DNA of 37,728 nt from UBA1426 sp052034085 (GCA_052034085.1 JBPOJA010000020.1:1-37728), one strand, 5' to 3'; positions 14,554 to 23,921 are shown, numbered from the stretch's first letter. Notes: generated from the letters alone by a model not told the origin. Made by a program: numbers and translations.

Positions 14554-15909
14554 ATGAATTCAAACGGCGAAAACAGAATGGGAACCCATCCCATTTTTTC
14601 ACTTATTATTAAAATGTCGCTGCCTGCTATGTTTTCCATGTTCATTCAGGCATTGTACAATGTGGTAGACAGTATTTTTGTGGCCCGGCTGGGTGAGTAT
14701 GCCCTTTCGGCTGTTTCCCTTATCTATCCAATTCAGCTTTTAACCATTGCTATTGGAGTAGGTGTGGGTGTAGGTCTGGCATCCTTGATATCCAGGCGGC
14801 TGGGCGAAGGCAGGCAAAAAGAAGCTGATCTGGCTGCAAGCCATGGTCTTTTTATAGCTTTTGTCAGTGGTATTGTGTTTGCATTATTCGGCCTGTTCTT
14901 TTCTGAGATTTTTGTCGGAATTTTCACCAAAAGTCCGACCCTGCTGGAACCGGCAGCCAGTTATTGCAGAATCGTCTGTCTGGGCTCTTTCTTCGTATTC
15001 GCATCATTCAACGGAGAACGCACTATGCAGGCAACCGGCAATACTTTTTTACCAATGATCTGCGCTTTGAGCGGGGCAATCGCAAATATTGTCCTTGACC
15101 CTATACTTATTTTCGGTCTTCTGGGGGCTCCCGCACTTGGCGTTACAGGCGCTGCCATTGCTACAGTCATCGGCCAGGCCATTGCTGCCGGCCTGGCCTT
15201 GCTGTTTCTATATACGAGACCATTCCCAGTTCATATTCATGTAAAAGGTTTTCGTCCAAATGCAGGCATTATCAAAGACGTCTTTGTAGTAGGTTTTCCC
15301 TCCATTGTCATGCAGTCAGTGGCTTCTGTGCTTACTTTGTTTATGAATTCGCTCCTGATTAAATTCGGCTCCACAGCGGTAGCTGTTCTTGGTGTATATT
15401 ACAAGGTTCAGAGTTTCGTATTTCTGCCTGTTTTCGGCCTGAATCAGGGCCTTCTGCCCATATTAGGCTATAATTATGGCGCAAAAAATAAACTCAGGCT
15501 CGGGAAAACCATGAAAATCGGCATCTCCCAAGCCCTGGTTATGATGATTTTCGGAACCGTGCTGTTTCACACTTTTCCCGAAGCCATAATGGCTCTTTTT
15601 AATGCTGATGCTTTGATGATGGCTATTGGTGTCAAAGCCCTGCGTATAATCAGCCTGTGCTACCCCTTTGCAGCTGTCGGCATAATCATGTCAACTTTCT
15701 TTCAGGCAACAGGCCACGGCATGTATGCCCTCATATCTTCCATATTGAGGCAACTGGTGCTTATTCTGCCTCTGGCCTATCTGCTAGCCTATACCAAGGG
15801 GCTGAATGCAATATGGTGGGCTTATGTCCTGGCAGATGTGGGCGCCATCATAGTCACCCTGCTCTTTTTCAGACACCTCTGGGAAAAAGAAATCCATCCC
15901 ATGCCCTAG
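14554..15909 (+). CDS. MATE family efflux transporter
   Basis: This is a multidrug/toxin exporter driven by Na+ or H+ gradients, 451 residues with about 12 transmembrane helices in two related halves. Family signatures are MSLPAMFSMFIQALYNVVDSIFVARLG near the N-terminus and PVFGLNQGLLPILGYNYGAKN at the start of the second half. The start is at 14554 directly at the predicted transcription start, or at ATG 14578 (MGTHPIF), which begins where family similarity starts but has only a weak purine stretch upstream. The gene is convergent with the kinase/aminotransferase gene, with seven bases between stops, and no terminator is visible. The substrate is unknown. Confidence 0.93.
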   Translation: MNSNGENRMGTHPIFSLIIKMSLPAMFSMFIQALYNVVDSIFVARLGEYALSAVSLIYPIQLLTIAIGVGVGVGLASLISRRLGEGRQKEADLAASHGLFIAFVSGIVFALFGLFFSEIFVGIFTKSPTLLEPAASYCRIVCLGSFFVFASFNGERTMQATGNTFLPMICALSGAIANIVLDPILIFGLLGAPALGVTGAAIATVIGQAIAAGLALLFLYTRPFPVHIHVKGFRPNAGIIKDVFVVGFPSIVMQSVASVLTLFMNSLLIKFGSTAVAVLGVYYKVQSFVFLPVFGLNQGLLPILGYNYGAKNKLRLGKTMKIGISQALVMMIFGTVLFHTFPEAIMALFNADALMMAIGVKALRIISLCYPFAAVGIIMSTFFQATGHGMYALISSILRQLVLILPLAYLLAYTKGLNAIWWAYVLADVGAIIVTLLFFRHLWEKEIHPMP

Positions 15910-15916
15910 CTGTTGC

Positions 15917-18067
15917 TTAGGCTTTAAGTGCCTTGACTTCCTCCATGAGTGCCTTGAATTTTGGCAAGGCAGTTTCAATGGTCTTCGGAGCCACACAATA
16001 TGCAAGCCTTACATATCCCGGGCATCCGAAATATGAGCCTGCTACCATAAGCAACTGATATTTTTTCGCCATTTCGCAGAATTCTTTATCATCAATGGGA
16101 GTTTTCACCCAAAGGTAAAAAGCGCCCTCCGGATAAATGCACTCGTAACCGGATTCAGTCAGTCCATCATATATGGTTTTCCTGTTATTGTCGTAAAATC
16201 CCACATTTACCTGCTGGTCCACGCATTTTGCCACAGCCCTCTGCATAAGAGACGGGGCATTGACAAAGCCTAAAATCCTGTTGCTGATATTTGCGGCGGA
16301 ATAAACGCTTTCATAGTCTTTAATTGAGTCGGGAATAACCAGATAACCTATCCGCTCTCCGGCAAGTGACAGGGATTTACTGAATGAGTATGCAACAACG
16401 CTGTTGTTATAATACTTGGTAATGTAAGGAACTTCGACTCCGTCATAGACCAGTTCTCTGTACGGTTCATCGGATACCAGCACAATGTCTGTCTTATACT
16501 GTCTCTGTTTTTCTTCCAGAATTTCCGCCAGTTTTCTGATGGTTTCTTCTGTGTAAACAACCCCGGTAGGATTGTTGGGTGAATTGATAATCACAACTTT
16601 TGTTTTCGGGCTAATCATTTTCTCAAATTCCTCCAGATTTGGCTGGAAGCTGGGTATATTGGGGGGCACTGCTGTAAAAGTAGCATCATAACTTAAGGCA
16701 TAGCTCTTGTATTCACCGAAATACGGTGCAAAAACCATCACCTCATCCCCAATATTTAAAAAGGTGTTCATCACCACATTCAAACCACCGGCCGCACCTA
16801 CGGTCATAATTATATTTTCTTTATGGAACGAAGTGCCCTGCCTTCTGTTTATGGATTCTGCAATGGCCTGTCTGACATCATGGAATCCCGAATTATTCAT
16901 GTACCCGTGCACCATAATGGGATCCTCATTCTGCAGTATTTCAATAATAGATTTGTTTATACAGTCCGGCGCAGCCAGATTTGGATTTCCCAGGCTGAAA
17001 TCACATACATTTTCCGGCCCGAACTGCTCTGCCATCTTCTTTCCTTCCTCAAACATAGCTCTGATGGCGGATCCTCCTGCCACAAAAACTTCCATCTTCT
17101 TTGCAATCATTGCTTTACCTCCCGATTTCTCTTCTTTTAAGCGACTGCCTTCTGGTACTGAAAAGCGCATGGCTCCCGGTACTATAGAAATATCTATGGC
17201 GCCGGAATCAACAATCTCGCCGTCCACGCATATTTGCATAGTGCCTTTCGGTTCTATGCGCAGAGATTTGCACTGCTTATATATAATGATATCTTTTGCC
17301 AGTGTGGAATCAAGGTGGGTACCTTTTCTGTATTTGCCGATTAGAGCCACAAATTTTCTCCTGTTTATTTTTCTTATCAGGCTCACATCCAACAACCCAT
17401 CATTTATTGCTGCATGAGGCACTCCCTTAAAACCTCCACCATAAAAAGAGCTGTTACCCACGGCGACAAGAGTGAAATCCTCATCATACACCTTGCCATC
17501 CTGCATAGTAATTTTCATGGAAAAGCCTCTGTTGCCGGTAAATGCAACCGCCACCCCTGCCAGATAGGCCATTGGACCTTTCAGGCTGAATTTTTCAGTA
17601 ATTTTATCTTTTTCAAGTGCAACGTCACAGTCCAACCCTATGTTAAGAACGTTTACAATGTACCTTTCTCTGCCTCTGTCGATGTATTTTATGGCATCGA
17701 TTGGCACAGCCCTGCCTTTGATCTGTTTTCTGATATCAGAAAAATTTTTAGGGCCATCAAAAACCCTTATAGAATCATTACCTGTTCCTGCCGGAATAAA
17801 AGCAATTTCCGCTTTGGTAAACCCTCCGGCCCCGTTGGCGACTTCATTGAAGGTGCCGTCTCCTCCGATTGCATAAAATCTCAGGGCTTCCCCGGGAAAA
17901 GTCCTGCATCTGTTGGATACATATTTTTCTGCGTCGCCCACATTGATAGTTCTATGTATTTCGTAATCGATAGCTTCTGCCTTGGCCGCCTCAATAATCT
18001 TTGGGAGGAGAATTCTCTCGGCAGTTCCGGCTCCGGCGACAGGGTTAAGAACGAAAAAATGCTTCAT
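15917..18067 (-). CDS. Lipid kinase / PLP aminotransferase in-frame fusion
   Basis: One open frame of 716 codons joins two enzymes usually encoded separately. Residues 1-310 are a diacylglycerol-kinase-type lipid kinase (YegS/DgkB group): NPVAGAG at the start, the ATP-binding GGDGTFNEV, FIPAGTGND and the C-terminal VDGEIVDSG. Residues 320-716 are a complete class I/II aminotransferase: FSLGNPN, SPNNPTGVVY, DEPYREL and the PLP lysine in YSFSKSLSLAGERIGY. The first ATG (18067) has GAGGT upstream. At the junction codons GGA GGT form a good Shine-Dalgarno sequence seven bases before ATG 17110, where the normal aminotransferase would begin. The cell may therefore make both a fusion and a free aminotransferase. 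A lost kinase stop codon is the likely origin. Confidence 0.9.
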   Translation of the reverse strand: MKHFFVLNPVAGAGTAERILLPKIIEAAKAEAIDYEIHRTINVGDAEKYVSNRCRTFPGEALRFYAIGGDGTFNEVANGAGGFTKAEIAFIPAGTGNDSIRVFDGPKNFSDIRKQIKGRAVPIDAIKYIDRGRERYIVNVLNIGLDCDVALEKDKITEKFSLKGPMAYLAGVAVAFTGNRGFSMKITMQDGKVYDEDFTLVAVGNSSFYGGGFKGVPHAAINDGLLDVSLIRKINRRKFVALIGKYRKGTHLDSTLAKDIIIYKQCKSLRIEPKGTMQICVDGEIVDSGAIDISIVPGAMRFSVPEGSRLKEEKSGGKAMIAKKMEVFVAGGSAIRAMFEEGKKMAEQFGPENVCDFSLGNPNLAAPDCINKSIIEILQNEDPIMVHGYMNNSGFHDVRQAIAESINRRQGTSFHKENIIMTVGAAGGLNVVMNTFLNIGDEVMVFAPYFGEYKSYALSYDATFTAVPPNIPSFQPNLEEFEKMISPKTKVVIINSPNNPTGVVYTEETIRKLAEILEEKQRQYKTDIVLVSDEPYRELVYDGVEVPYITKYYNNSVVAYSFSKSLSLAGERIGYLVIPDSIKDYESVYSAANISNRILGFVNAPSLMQRAVAKCVDQQVNVGFYDNNRKTIYDGLTESGYECIYPEGAFYLWVKTPIDDKEFCEMAKKYQLLMVAGSYFGCPGYVRLAYCVAPKTIETALPKFKALMEEVKALKA
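17108..17123 (-). promoter_or_regulatory. Internal ribosome site at fusion junction
   Basis: GGGAGGT (17123-17117) precedes ATG at 17110 by six bases inside the fused frame. Translation from here gives a 397-residue aminotransferase, the normal family length, starting MIAKKMEVF. Confidence 0.75.
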
Positions 18068-18147
18068 ATTCTACCTCATTATTTGATAACAACCTGTTTA
18101 TTTAAGATTAACACTTCAGCAACTTTCATTCAAGCAAAAGAAATCTT

Positions 18148-18176
18148 TTGTATTCGCAGTTTATTTGTGATAGTAT
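18148..18176 (+). promoter_or_regulatory. Aminopeptidase promoter
   Basis: TTGTAT (18148-18153), 17 bases and TAGTAT (18171-18176) lie 31 bases upstream of the ATG at 18207. Confidence 0.55.
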
Positions 18177-18206
18177 TTATTGGTTAGCAAGGAAAGGAGT
18201 CCTGTT

Positions 18207-19316
18207 ATGGATAATAGAATAAAAAAATTGGCTGAAGTTTTAGTAAACTACTCATGCGGTGTTCAGGCCGGAGAAAGGGTACTGGTTTCATATGATGGTG
18301 AAAGCGCAAGACCTCTTGCCAGGCAGATAATTAAAGAAATATATGCCAAAGGCGGGCTTCCCTATGCTGAGATTAGAGATTCTTCCATATCGAGGGAAAT
18401 TCTTCTCGGCTGCAGTGAAGACCAGCTGAAATTTATGAATGAATATCAGCTTCACCAGATGGAAGGAATGCAGGCATTTATCGGTATCCGTGCAACAGAC
18501 AATGCTTCTGAGCATGCCGATGTTCCATCGGAAAAACAAAGTTTATTCAGCAGAATGCTTTTGCCTGTCCAGCACCATAGAGTTGAGCATACGAGATGGG
18601 TTGTTCTCCGCTATCCCAACTACGCCATGGCTCAATTGGCAAACACCAGCTTGGAAAATTTTGAAGATTTCTACTTTGAAGTGTGCACCATGGACTATGC
18701 AAAAATGGGCAGGGCAATGAATCCGCTTAAGGAGCTTATGGAGAAAACCGATAAGGTCCGCATAGTAGGCCCGGGCACTGATTTAAGCTTTTCCATCAAA
18801 GGGATGAACGCCATAAAGTGCAGCGGGGAGAAAAATATCCCGGATGGTGAAATTTATACAGCACCGGTAAGAGACTCCATGAACGGAATTATTTCATATA
18901 ATACGCCTTCTGTTGAGGAGGGCTTCACCTATGAAAATATTGTATTTGAAGTAAAGGATGGCAAAATTGTGAAGGCCACATCAAATGACAATGAAAGGAT
19001 AAATAAGCTTCTGGATACAGACGAAGGGGCTAGATATTTCGGGGAATTCTCTCTGGGTGTAAATCCTTTCATACTGCACCCCATGAAGGACACCTTGTTT
19101 GATGAAAAAATCGCCGGCAGTTTCCACCTTACGCCGGGCAAAGCTTACGAAGACTCCAACAACGGCAATGTATCCGCAGTTCACTGGGACCTTGTAATGA
19201 TACAAAGGCCGGAATACGGCGGCGGGGAAATCTATTTCGATGATGTATTGATAAGAAAAGACGGGGTCTTTACCCTGCCGGAGCTGCAAATTCTTAATCC
19301 TGAAAACCTGAAATAA
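18207..19316 (+). CDS. M29 family aminopeptidase
   Basis: This is a cytoplasmic metallo-aminopeptidase of the AmpS/PepS/aminopeptidase T group (369 residues, as usual), removing N-terminal residues from peptides. Family segments are the N-terminus NRIKKLAEVLVNYS, GEKNIPDGEIYTAP (metal-ligand Glu), EEGFTYENI, LDTDEGARYFGEFSLGVNP and VHWDLVMI near the end (metal-ligand His and Asp). The ATG at 18207 is chosen because AAAGGAG lies seven bases upstream. A longer frame from 18180 has no site. The 3' end overlaps the oppositely oriented SGNH-type gene by 23 bases. Confidence 0.92.
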   Translation: MDNRIKKLAEVLVNYSCGVQAGERVLVSYDGESARPLARQIIKEIYAKGGLPYAEIRDSSISREILLGCSEDQLKFMNEYQLHQMEGMQAFIGIRATDNASEHADVPSEKQSLFSRMLLPVQHHRVEHTRWVVLRYPNYAMAQLANTSLENFEDFYFEVCTMDYAKMGRAMNPLKELMEKTDKVRIVGPGTDLSFSIKGMNAIKCSGEKNIPDGEIYTAPVRDSMNGIISYNTPSVEEGFTYENIVFEVKDGKIVKATSNDNERINKLLDTDEGARYFGEFSLGVNPFILHPMKDTLFDEKIAGSFHLTPGKAYEDSNNGNVSAVHWDLVMIQRPEYGGGEIYFDDVLIRKDGVFTLPELQILNPENLK

Positions 19317-20316
19317 AAATACCGAAATCCCCGGGGACGGCCACTGTGTCGTCCCCGAACATTTTAGCCAGCATCATTTCTCCTATATGGTTTCTGTAAT
19401 GAGTAGGGTCATAGAAATTTCTGGGTTCATAGCTGATTGAATTGAAACCCGCAAAATTCCAGTAATTTATTATTTCTCCGGCTTTCATGAAAAATTCCTC
19501 AGCACCTTCTTTGTCAAACCGCTCCATCTCACGAAAATAGGTGGGTGCAATGACAAATTTGAAGTTAATATCCCTTGCTTCGCAGTATTCCTTCATCCTT
19601 TTTAAGGATTCCAGATTCTTCTCTGCCCCCCAGCTGCCCATATGGGATAAAGGCTCATTAAATTCGGGATATTTTTCCAGGAATTCTTCTCTTGTCCCCA
19701 GGTCTTCTGCATCCCTGACTACTTTGTTGTATACGCCTGTCTCTGGAATGAACTGATTGGCTTCCATGGGGTCATATCTGCGTTTTAGCATGCTTCCCAG
19801 CTTATCCCTGCCATAATTAAGGTTTAAGGTCAGATATTTGAAATAAAAAGGCAGCAAGGGCTCCTTCAGGACTTTCGCATGGAGCTGGTTGTTGATAACT
19901 GTCTTTTCTTCATGATAGTGGCTGATTTCATGCATGCTCATGTGAATAATTATGTTATCCACTTCATAGTTTTCCACCAGGTAGTGGAGGGTAAGTTCAT
20001 AATCATAAAAATCTCCCCCGTACATGAGCATCCCGTAAAATGATGTATCATCGCTGTAATATTTATTCAGCAGCAAAGGATTCAGAGAGCTGGATTTGGA
20101 TCCTCCTATGACATAGGAGTTGTACCTGTCGTGAAATCTATCCAGATACCCTATTTTCGCAATCCTGGGATTGTTGACGAAATTATAGCTGTGCCAGTTT
20201 AATATTCTGTCTCCGAAAACACCGAATGGATCCACCACAAAATTAAATCCCATTACTGCGATTGTGGTCAGTAAAGCTACTGTCAATAATACTGCAAACC
20301 ATTTTCTCAGCTTCAT
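19294..20316 (-). CDS. SGNH-like protein, partner of MBOAT acyltransferase
   Basis: This is a membrane-anchored extracellular protein: an N-terminal helix (about residues 5-28) then a soluble domain. VIGGSKSSSLNP resembles the GDS-type nucleophile block of SGNH/AlgX-type acetyltransferases, and FYDPTHYRNHIG gives the Asp-x-x-His end of the triad. Its gene follows an MBOAT gene with 13 bp between, the usual pairing for O-acetylation of exported polysaccharides. The N-terminal VVDPFGVFG is also common in such partners. The last 20 residues are encoded across a GGGGACG/CGTCCCC hairpin and overlap the aminopeptidase gene tail to tail, so the C-terminus may be a late addition. The polymer substrate is unknown. 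Confidence 0.75.
   Translation of the reverse strand: MKLRKWFAVLLTVALLTTIAVMGFNFVVDPFGVFGDRILNWHSYNFVNNPRIAKIGYLDRFHDRYNSYVIGGSKSSSLNPLLLNKYYSDDTSFYGMLMYGGDFYDYELTLHYLVENYEVDNIIIHMSMHEISHYHEEKTVINNQLHAKVLKEPLLPFYFKYLTLNLNYGRDKLGSMLKRRYDPMEANQFIPETGVYNKVVRDAEDLGTREEFLEKYPEFNEPLSHMGSWGAEKNLESLKRMKEYCEARDINFKFVIAPTYFREMERFDKEGAEEFFMKAGEIINYWNFAGFNSISYEPRNFYDPTHYRNHIGEMMLAKMFGDDTVAVPGDFGIFISGFQD
19333..19356. terminator. Hairpin between convergent gene ends
   Basis: A 7-bp stem GGGGACG/CGTCCCC (19333-19339 with 19350-19356) has a further CCAC/GTG pairing inside. It lies 17 bases past the aminopeptidase stop and within the last codons of the SGNH-type gene. T-runs on either side are weak, so terminator function is uncertain. 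It resembles, but is not, the REP family of this window. Confidence 0.4.
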
Positions 20317-20329
20317 CCACTTTTCTCCA

Positions 20330-21748
20330 TCAAAACTGGAAATATAGGAAATCGGAAACTATGGACATCTGAATCAGAGCTATGGCCAGCAACGTTCCTA
20401 TAGCTACTGCATGCTTATAGTTCAGGGTGAAGTTTTCCGTAATTTCTCTCGTATTTTTGGCAAAAAACGCTATAGCCATACCTGCAAGCAAAACTAATAT
20501 AGTGTAGGCATTATAGCTGACGAACCTGCCCAGTTCAAACAATACCCCGTCTATTCCCATGCCCCTGAAAAATGAAAAATCAAAGAGCATGGCATAGACT
20601 TTCAGGGCTTCTCGAAACCCGTTTGAAACGAATATTATCCGGGCTCCGACCACCCCTGAAAAAGTTAAGAACCAAGCCAGGCCGGGCGGCAGGTTCCAGC
20701 CTCTTCTGTACATGAAATGAGCCATGCATACAAAGACGCCGTTTACCAGCCCCCACACTATGAAGTTCCAGCCGGCACCATGCCAGAACCCGGATACAAA
20801 AAATGTCGCCATAACCGCATAGTAAAATTTGAAGCTGGGGTCTCCCTTTTTATGTATGGATTTATATATATAATCAGATAGAAATCTTGACAAAGTTATA
20901 TGCCATCTCCTCCAGTAGTCCCTGAAATTTCTGGCTTTGTACGGAGAGTTGAAATTCTCGGGAATTCTCACGTTGAATAAAAAACCCATTCCAATAGCCA
21001 TATCGGCATAACCCGATAAATCATAGTAATAGGAAATTGTGTAGGCCAGGGATGAAAGCCAGCCATCCAGTATCCCAAAAGAGGAAATGTCGGAAAAGAA
21101 TATCTGTGCATAATTTGTAAGGGGGTCTGCCAATAAAATCTTTTTTCCACAACCTATGGCGAAAATGAACAGGCCCAGGAAAAACCTATCCTTGTTAAAT
21201 TTCGACTGCTGAGATGATTCAAACTGGGGGACCATTTCTGCATGATGCACAATCGGCCCGACTATCAGTTGGGGGAAAAATGTTATGAAGAGCAGAAAAT
21301 CCATCAGGGAATACTCTCTGGTAAGACCCCGGTAGCAGTCAACCAGATAGCCTATGAGTTGAAAAGTGAAGAAAGAAATACCTATGGGCAGGATAATGAT
21401 ACCTATATCATAATCCGTCTTAAACAGCGCATTATAATTGTTTACAAAGAAATTGGCATATTTGAAATAGCCCAGCAGAGCAATATTTTCCGCCAATCCA
21501 ATCAAAAGCAGAGTTTTGCGTCCAAACCTGTTTTTTACTTTTATAAGTGACGTGCCTATCCCGTAATTAAAAAACACGGAGCCCACGAAAAAAGGCCAAA
21601 AATCCTTTGCTCCCTGAGCATAAAAATAGAAGGAGGCCAGCACCAGCCAAATTTTAGCAACAAGCTCAAACTTAAAAAAGTTGAGCAGCCTGTATGTGGA
21701 TAAAACTATTAACAGAAAAGCAAAAAACTTATATGTGGTAAAAATCAA
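20330..21748 (-). CDS. MBOAT family O-acyltransferase (AlgI/DltB-like)
   Basis: This multi-pass membrane enzyme passes an acyl group, usually acetyl, across the membrane to an extracellular polysaccharide or cell-wall polymer. It has 472 residues and about 11 hydrophobic segments. Motifs are FFTFQLIGYLVDCYRG, the RRWHITLSRFLSDYIY block and the active-site His in FWHGAGWNFIVWG. The start is TTG at 21748, with GAGG nine bases upstream and no suitable ATG in frame. It sits between the polysaccharide deacetylase and the SGNH-like partner, so the three genes probably tailor one surface glycan by removing N-acetyl and adding O-acetyl groups. This joint role is inference. Confidence 0.93.
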   Translation of the reverse strand: MIFTTYKFFAFLLIVLSTYRLLNFFKFELVAKIWLVLASFYFYAQGAKDFWPFFVGSVFFNYGIGTSLIKVKNRFGRKTLLLIGLAENIALLGYFKYANFFVNNYNALFKTDYDIGIIILPIGISFFTFQLIGYLVDCYRGLTREYSLMDFLLFITFFPQLIVGPIVHHAEMVPQFESSQQSKFNKDRFFLGLFIFAIGCGKKILLADPLTNYAQIFFSDISSFGILDGWLSSLAYTISYYYDLSGYADMAIGMGFLFNVRIPENFNSPYKARNFRDYWRRWHITLSRFLSDYIYKSIHKKGDPSFKFYYAVMATFFVSGFWHGAGWNFIVWGLVNGVFVCMAHFMYRRGWNLPPGLAWFLTFSGVVGARIIFVSNGFREALKVYAMLFDFSFFRGMGIDGVLFELGRFVSYNAYTILVLLAGMAIAFFAKNTREITENFTLNYKHAVAIGTLLAIALIQMSIVSDFLYFQF

Positions 21749-21768
21749 AAGCCTGTACCTCGATATTT

Positions 21769-22596
21769 TTATTTAAGTATATCTGAAATACGCACATCAC
21801 TGTTTATGGTAAAGCGCCTGATTTCATAGGGAGAGGGCTTAAAAGCATCAGATTCGGTAATAAATGCCAGTTTGAAGCCTGCAGCTTTTACCATATTTAT
21901 TACCTCTTCGTTATAAAATCCATACGGATAAGCAAAGGATATGGCCTGCTGCCCTGTATTCTCTTCTATCTGTTTCCTGGATTTTTTCAGATCTTTTATT
22001 ATCCTTTTTGCATAATCATCTGCATTTTCATCGGTTATTCTGCCGAGTCCGTAGCCACAGGGTTCACCGTGACCGTAGGACAGTCCTTCTTGGCTGTGCA
22101 TGTCATAGGTGTGGGAGCCAATCTCTATAAACCCGCTGTCAACCATTTCCCGCGCCTCTTCCCATGTGAAGTGTGGGTTAATCGGGTCATCACTTAAGAT
22201 GAATCTATCCCTGCCAACTGACCAGCCTATGGTAAATATAACTGCCTTGGCATCATATTTTTCCAGAAGAGGATAAGCATACAGGTAATTGTCTCTGTAT
22301 CCGTCATCAAAGGTAATGAGCACCGGTTTATCCGGCAGCTTGTAGTCCGGGTTCTCATAGTGTTCAAGCAGCTCTGTCAGGCTTATGGCAGTATAGCCGT
22401 TTTCCTGAAGATATTGTAAATCTTCTTCAAAATTTTCCCTGGAAACCACCATAGCTGAAGCTTCTGCGATTTCGGATGTGGGTTTTACGCTGTGATAAAG
22501 AAAGGACGGAACTTCTTCTGTCGAATCAGTCCCGCTGCAAGCAAAAAGTACGTATGCCAGCACCGCTGCCATAGCAAAAAATATATACTTCTTCAT
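21769..22596 (-). CDS. Polysaccharide deacetylase lipoprotein (NodB-type)
   Basis: This is a carbohydrate esterase family 4 enzyme that removes N-acetyl groups from glycans. The lipobox LFAC at about residues 17-20 marks a lipid-anchored surface protein. NodB motifs in order are LITFDDGYRDN (catalytic and metal Asp), IGSHTYDMHS (metal SHTxxxH) and FAYPYG. The length of 275 residues is normal. The extended insert HFTWEEAREM...SQEGLSYGHGEPCGYGLG is longer than in minimal members. The ATG at 22596 follows AAGG. The gene begins nine bases after the pdp stop, which places it in the long minus-strand operon. Confidence 0.92.
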   Translation of the reverse strand: MKKYIFFAMAAVLAYVLFACSGTDSTEEVPSFLYHSVKPTSEIAEASAMVVSRENFEEDLQYLQENGYTAISLTELLEHYENPDYKLPDKPVLITFDDGYRDNYLYAYPLLEKYDAKAVIFTIGWSVGRDRFILSDDPINPHFTWEEAREMVDSGFIEIGSHTYDMHSQEGLSYGHGEPCGYGLGRITDENADDYAKRIIKDLKKSRKQIEENTGQQAISFAYPYGFYNEEVINMVKAAGFKLAFITESDAFKPSPYEIRRFTINSDVRISDILK

Positions 22597-22605
22597 TGCC
22601 TTTTT

Positions 22606-23910
22606 CTACTCCACAACTTTTATAACTATCCTGTTTTTTGCCGGCTCTTCATTGCCCAGTACATAAGCTTTTGAAGCTTCGTCCATTGCTATATCCAGTT
22701 TATCCTGATTGTTTCCGTAAACGGTAAACAGTGCCTGGCCTTTTTCCACCCGGCCCCCCACTTTATAATGGAGATATATGCCCGCAGAAAGATCGATATC
22801 ATCTTCTTTTTTCTCCCTGCCTGCACCTGAATGCTGGGATGCCATGCCGATTTTTCCTGCATCTATTTCCTGAATAAAACCTGCATCCTCAGCAAAATAA
22901 TCCTTTTTAAATCTGCTTTGCGGGAACAAGCTGTAGTCTTCAGTCACTAAAGGATTACCACCCTGGCCTTCAATAAATTCCTTAAGTTTTCTTAATGCTG
23001 CCCCCGTTTTCATATTTTCCTCTGCCAAAATTTTTCCCTCTTCAGGGCTTTTTGCTTTTCCGCCCAGAAAAATCATATATCCTGCCAGCGTCAAAGATAA
23101 TTCTTCAATGTCCGCAGGGCCTTTCCCCTTTAATGTTTCTATGGCCTCAATAACTTCCAGACTGTTTCCAACGGCTTTTCCCAAAGGCTGGTTCATATCC
23201 GTAATCACGGCTATGGTTTTCTTGCCGTCTGCATTGCCGATATCCACCATGGTACGGCTTAATTCTTCAGCTTCCGCCAGAGTTTCCACAAAAGCTCCCT
23301 TGCCGCATTTTACATCCAACACGATGGCATCACTTCCCGCCGCCAGTTTTTTGCTCATTATGCTGCCGGTTATCAGGCTCAGATTATCGACTGTGGCGGT
23401 TACATCTCTCAAGGCATATAGTTTCTTATCCGCAGGGGCAATGCTGCCTGTCTGGCCTATTACGGACAAGCCCACACGATTTACGAGGTCAATGAATTCC
23501 TGCTCCGAAAGAGAAGTCCGAAAGCCCGGAATGGATTCCATTTTATCCACCGTACCCCCTGTAAAGCCCAGGCCTCTGCCGGACATTTTGGCTATCGGGA
23601 CTCCACAGGCAGCTGCCAGCGGACCAACAATCAGAGTGGTCTTGTCACCCACTCCTCCCGTACTGTGTTTGTCAACCTTTATTTCTTTTATGGCTGAAAG
23701 GTCCACAACATCTCCCGAGTGACGCATGGCATCTGTGAGGATATAGGTTTCCTCGGAATTCATTTTTCTGAAAAAAACAGCCATCAACAAAGCAGCCGCC
23801 TGGTAGTCGGGAATACTGCCGCCAGTGTAACCTTTCACAAAGAATTCAATTTCTTCCCTGTTCAAAGCCATGCCCTGGCGCTTTTTATAGATGATGTCAT
23901 ACATGTTCAT
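22606..23910 (-). CDS. pdp: Pyrimidine-nucleoside phosphorylase
   Basis: This enzyme splits uridine and thymidine with phosphate to give the base and (deoxy)ribose-1-phosphate. The family signature is SGRGLGFTGGTVDKMESIPG, with DKHSTGGVGDKTT near residue 80 and the DVKCGKGAF active-site loop. At 434 residues it has normal Pdp length and a C-terminal lobe (VGGRVEKGQALFTVY). The first ATG (23910) has AGGAG seven bases upstream. It lies 11 bases after deoB, whose product converts the released sugar-1-phosphate, so the pair forms a nucleoside salvage unit. Confidence 0.95.
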   Translation of the reverse strand: MNMYDIIYKKRQGMALNREEIEFFVKGYTGGSIPDYQAAALLMAVFFRKMNSEETYILTDAMRHSGDVVDLSAIKEIKVDKHSTGGVGDKTTLIVGPLAAACGVPIAKMSGRGLGFTGGTVDKMESIPGFRTSLSEQEFIDLVNRVGLSVIGQTGSIAPADKKLYALRDVTATVDNLSLITGSIMSKKLAAGSDAIVLDVKCGKGAFVETLAEAEELSRTMVDIGNADGKKTIAVITDMNQPLGKAVGNSLEVIEAIETLKGKGPADIEELSLTLAGYMIFLGGKAKSPEEGKILAEENMKTGAALRKLKEFIEGQGGNPLVTEDYSLFPQSRFKKDYFAEDAGFIQEIDAGKIGMASQHSGAGREKKEDDIDLSAGIYLHYKVGGRVEKGQALFTVYGNNQDKLDIAMDEASKAYVLGNEEPAKNRIVIKVVE

Positions 23911-23921
23911 GGCCGGCTCTC

